The translations under genes were made by a program, and so were the position numbers. The notes beneath the pieces are model-generated. The model searched no databases, was not told the origin of the DNA, and worked only from the letters and a program-made list of their open reading frames with translations. From Parus major (Eukaryota; Chordata; Aves; Passeriformes; Paridae), in assembly GCF_001522545.3 (NCBI RefSeq), contig NC_031769.1:71069814-71133813 (forward strand): 64,000 nucleotides of DNA, written 5' to 3'. Position 1 is the stretch's first letter. Each line of letters starts with the position of its first letter. This document shows positions 61,991-64,000 of the stretch, piece by piece.

Positions 61991-64000
61991 TCTCTGCAAT
62001 TTGCCATTTACAACTAATATCTGAAGTCTGTTACTTTCTTCTTTATGGCAGCTCATTACAGTAGTTGATTGTAGCTAGCCAATGCTCTCCTGTGTAGTTA
62101 CATCACCTCTGCACTAAACAAATCCATTTACTTTTTCCTCCCTTCATCCATCACATGCTCCAATGCCCTCACCATCTCAGCAGTATAGTACTAATGAGTA
62201 TACCTCTGAAAAGGAAAGATGATCAAAGAAGAAAGAGAAAACTTATAAACAAACAAATGATAAAGGTAGCTCTAGGCATGTATCTGGTTGCAATGAAGAA
62301 CTACTAATGTAGTATTTTTCTGGGAAAAAAACAGGGTCAGTCACTTCAAATCTTTTCCTGAAGGCAATCAGCCATGAAGAAATTAAGCATTAACTCCCAG
62401 ATTCTGGGCTGCATGCTCTCTCCCCTTTGCTGAGAAGTGCTGAACCCTCAATTTTGATATAAAGAACTCACTGTTTTCTCCAGGAAGTCTATATGGATCT
62501 CAAATTCCTTGAAAGATTAGGAAATTAGAATAATGATTTTCCTAATTGTGGTGGGGTTATAAATTACTAACTAGTAACTGCATTTCAAAATAGAAGACCT
62601 AGAATTTTTTCATCTGCTTCTTAAATTTCAATTACACAATTTGCAGGAAAGGAGCAGTGGCAGAAAAATAAGAAACTGATGAGGATGAAAGCAAACCCTT
62701 TCAATATGGGTGATTTACAAGATAAAAATCACTTCTTTTCACTGTGAAAATTTCTATTTTAATAATAAAAACTCCACCCCATCCACCCAATCTCATGTCT
62801 CATGAAGCAAGCATAAAATGTAACTTCCACATGTTAACTGGCCTATTGCCTAGATTATTGTTTGCTCCAGAGATGTAAATGCAAACTAGACTTTAATGAA
62901 AATTAATTGTTTCTTTCCATTATGCACACAGACCTATGGTTCTGTTTTGAGATTGGATGACACCAAGCCAATGAACAAAATTTCACAAAAACAGCAAAGA
63001 AAACAGTAGCCCCTTTATAAAATGGAAGTTTAAAATTATTCATTTAATGTTTTCTGAAATACATGAAATACAGAAAAGGATATTAATTCCTTGAAGAAAG
63101 TTTGAAATAATGAAAGTGTGAGCTTCACTTTATATTAAAAAGTTTTGAAATTTAAAGATTGATGCCTACCAATCGTAAGTGAATGCACATAGTCCCAAGA
63201 AGAGGTAAGCCATGACTTACCCTTCAACTCTACATCATTATTCCTATGATGAATGTATTATTGAAAGGCAATAAGAACCACCACTCTTGCACTGGAATTT
63301 TAGCAGCAGCCACTGCAGAAATTACTGTCTTGGCCATATTTTTGTCCTATCCTTTTTAGTTTAATTTTAAATGCAATTTTTCAGGGGGATGGTTATGATT
63401 ACAAGTTTCCATAGATGCAAAAGTTTCAAAACCTAGATAAACCATTAAGATACATATTTTCACAGAGGTGGAATCTAAATTTGTTCATCCCGGTTATTCA
63501 GAGAGTAAAATTTATATTCATAGATTGAGGATTAAGAATCTGTTGGGATTTTCACAGTCTATTGCAAACATAAATCTACTCCTATTTGTGTGAATAGAAC
63601 ATATACTGAACATCTCTGGCAGTGAAACAGAGGATATCTTTGGAAAATAGTAAAAATAGTATACAGTTAGTTTATCATTTTTCTTTTTCCGAAATCACAA
63701 AAGCTAGGCCCTGCTTATTTTCATCCAGAAAGGCCCTGATTCAGTGCAAGGGGAATTTTGCTCAGGGAATTAAGTCAGGCATCAACTCAATTCTCCAAAA
63801 TAAATCTGGTTCTTTAATCCCTGTGAAAATAAAGATACTTTTTTTTTAAAAAAAAAAAAAAGTAAAGAGAACTGTGAGAACTGTATAACATGCAGCATAA
63901 TAAGTTGGAATTCTATGGTGGACTACAATTTTTTTCTTGATATCTAGATTTTCTTCTGTTTTACAGTTTTAACACCTTTCTCTTTCAGTAAAGTTACACT
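61991..64000. other. Unique AT-rich sequence to the window end
   Basis: No transposon, exon or RNA gene recognised. A mixed T/A homopolymer tract lies at about 63839-63860. ORFs are under 80 codons. Confidence 0.55.

Noticed and set aside
1..64000. CRISPR array, operon, phage or other prokaryotic system
   Set aside because: Repeat content is avian CR1 and ERV LTRs; no spaced direct repeats, ribosome-binding sites or packed ORFs exist.
1..64000. tRNA, rRNA or snRNA genes
   Set aside because: No A/B-box pairs with a cloverleaf-like arrangement or conserved rRNA segments were seen on reading; a covariance-model scan was not possible.

Overview
This window looks like an AT-rich, gene-poor stretch of a bird genome, most likely a songbird. 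The main evidence is at least eight fragments of the avian CR1 LINE, several ending in the family's ATTCTATG-type tail. It also holds long terminal repeats (LTRs) that I recognise from memory as passerine endogenous-retrovirus types. I see no bacterial, plasmid or phage signature, no CRISPR array, no rRNA or tRNA gene, and no intact protein-coding gene. Family assignments come from recognition of the sequence, not from a database search. || Layout: 1-2453 is a repeat block: the end of one LTR, a probable second LTR, two head-to-head CR1 copies, and an ATTCT/ATTCC array containing an assembly gap. 4912-7195 is one minus-strand CR1 split by a long LTR flanked by 5-bp repeats. CR1 copies follow at 10430 and 14800, with an LTR at 12692-13302 that matches the window's first 514 bases. 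18171-18586 is a TCTCC/TCGAG pentamer array with the second gap. 19932-21338 is a long LTR into which a 368-bp LTR has jumped, leaving a clean 6-bp duplication. About 21.3-42.1 kb is mostly unique sequence. Within it, 29.5-33.9 kb carries what looks like the wreck of a large coding region on the minus strand, including the window's most improbable ORF (219 codons). CR1 copies recur at 42165, 44709 and 47999. 48.5-60.5 kb is unique, AT-rich sequence with one 28-bp exact repeat. 60519-61990 is a second copy of the long LTR family, split by a CR1. || The window is best read as neutral or regulatory DNA that has collected retroelements. Three nested insertions (LTR in CR1, LTR in LTR, CR1 in LTR) give relative ages. 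The item most worth following up is the decayed minus-strand coding region, whose identity I could not establish. I found no convincing new biological system.
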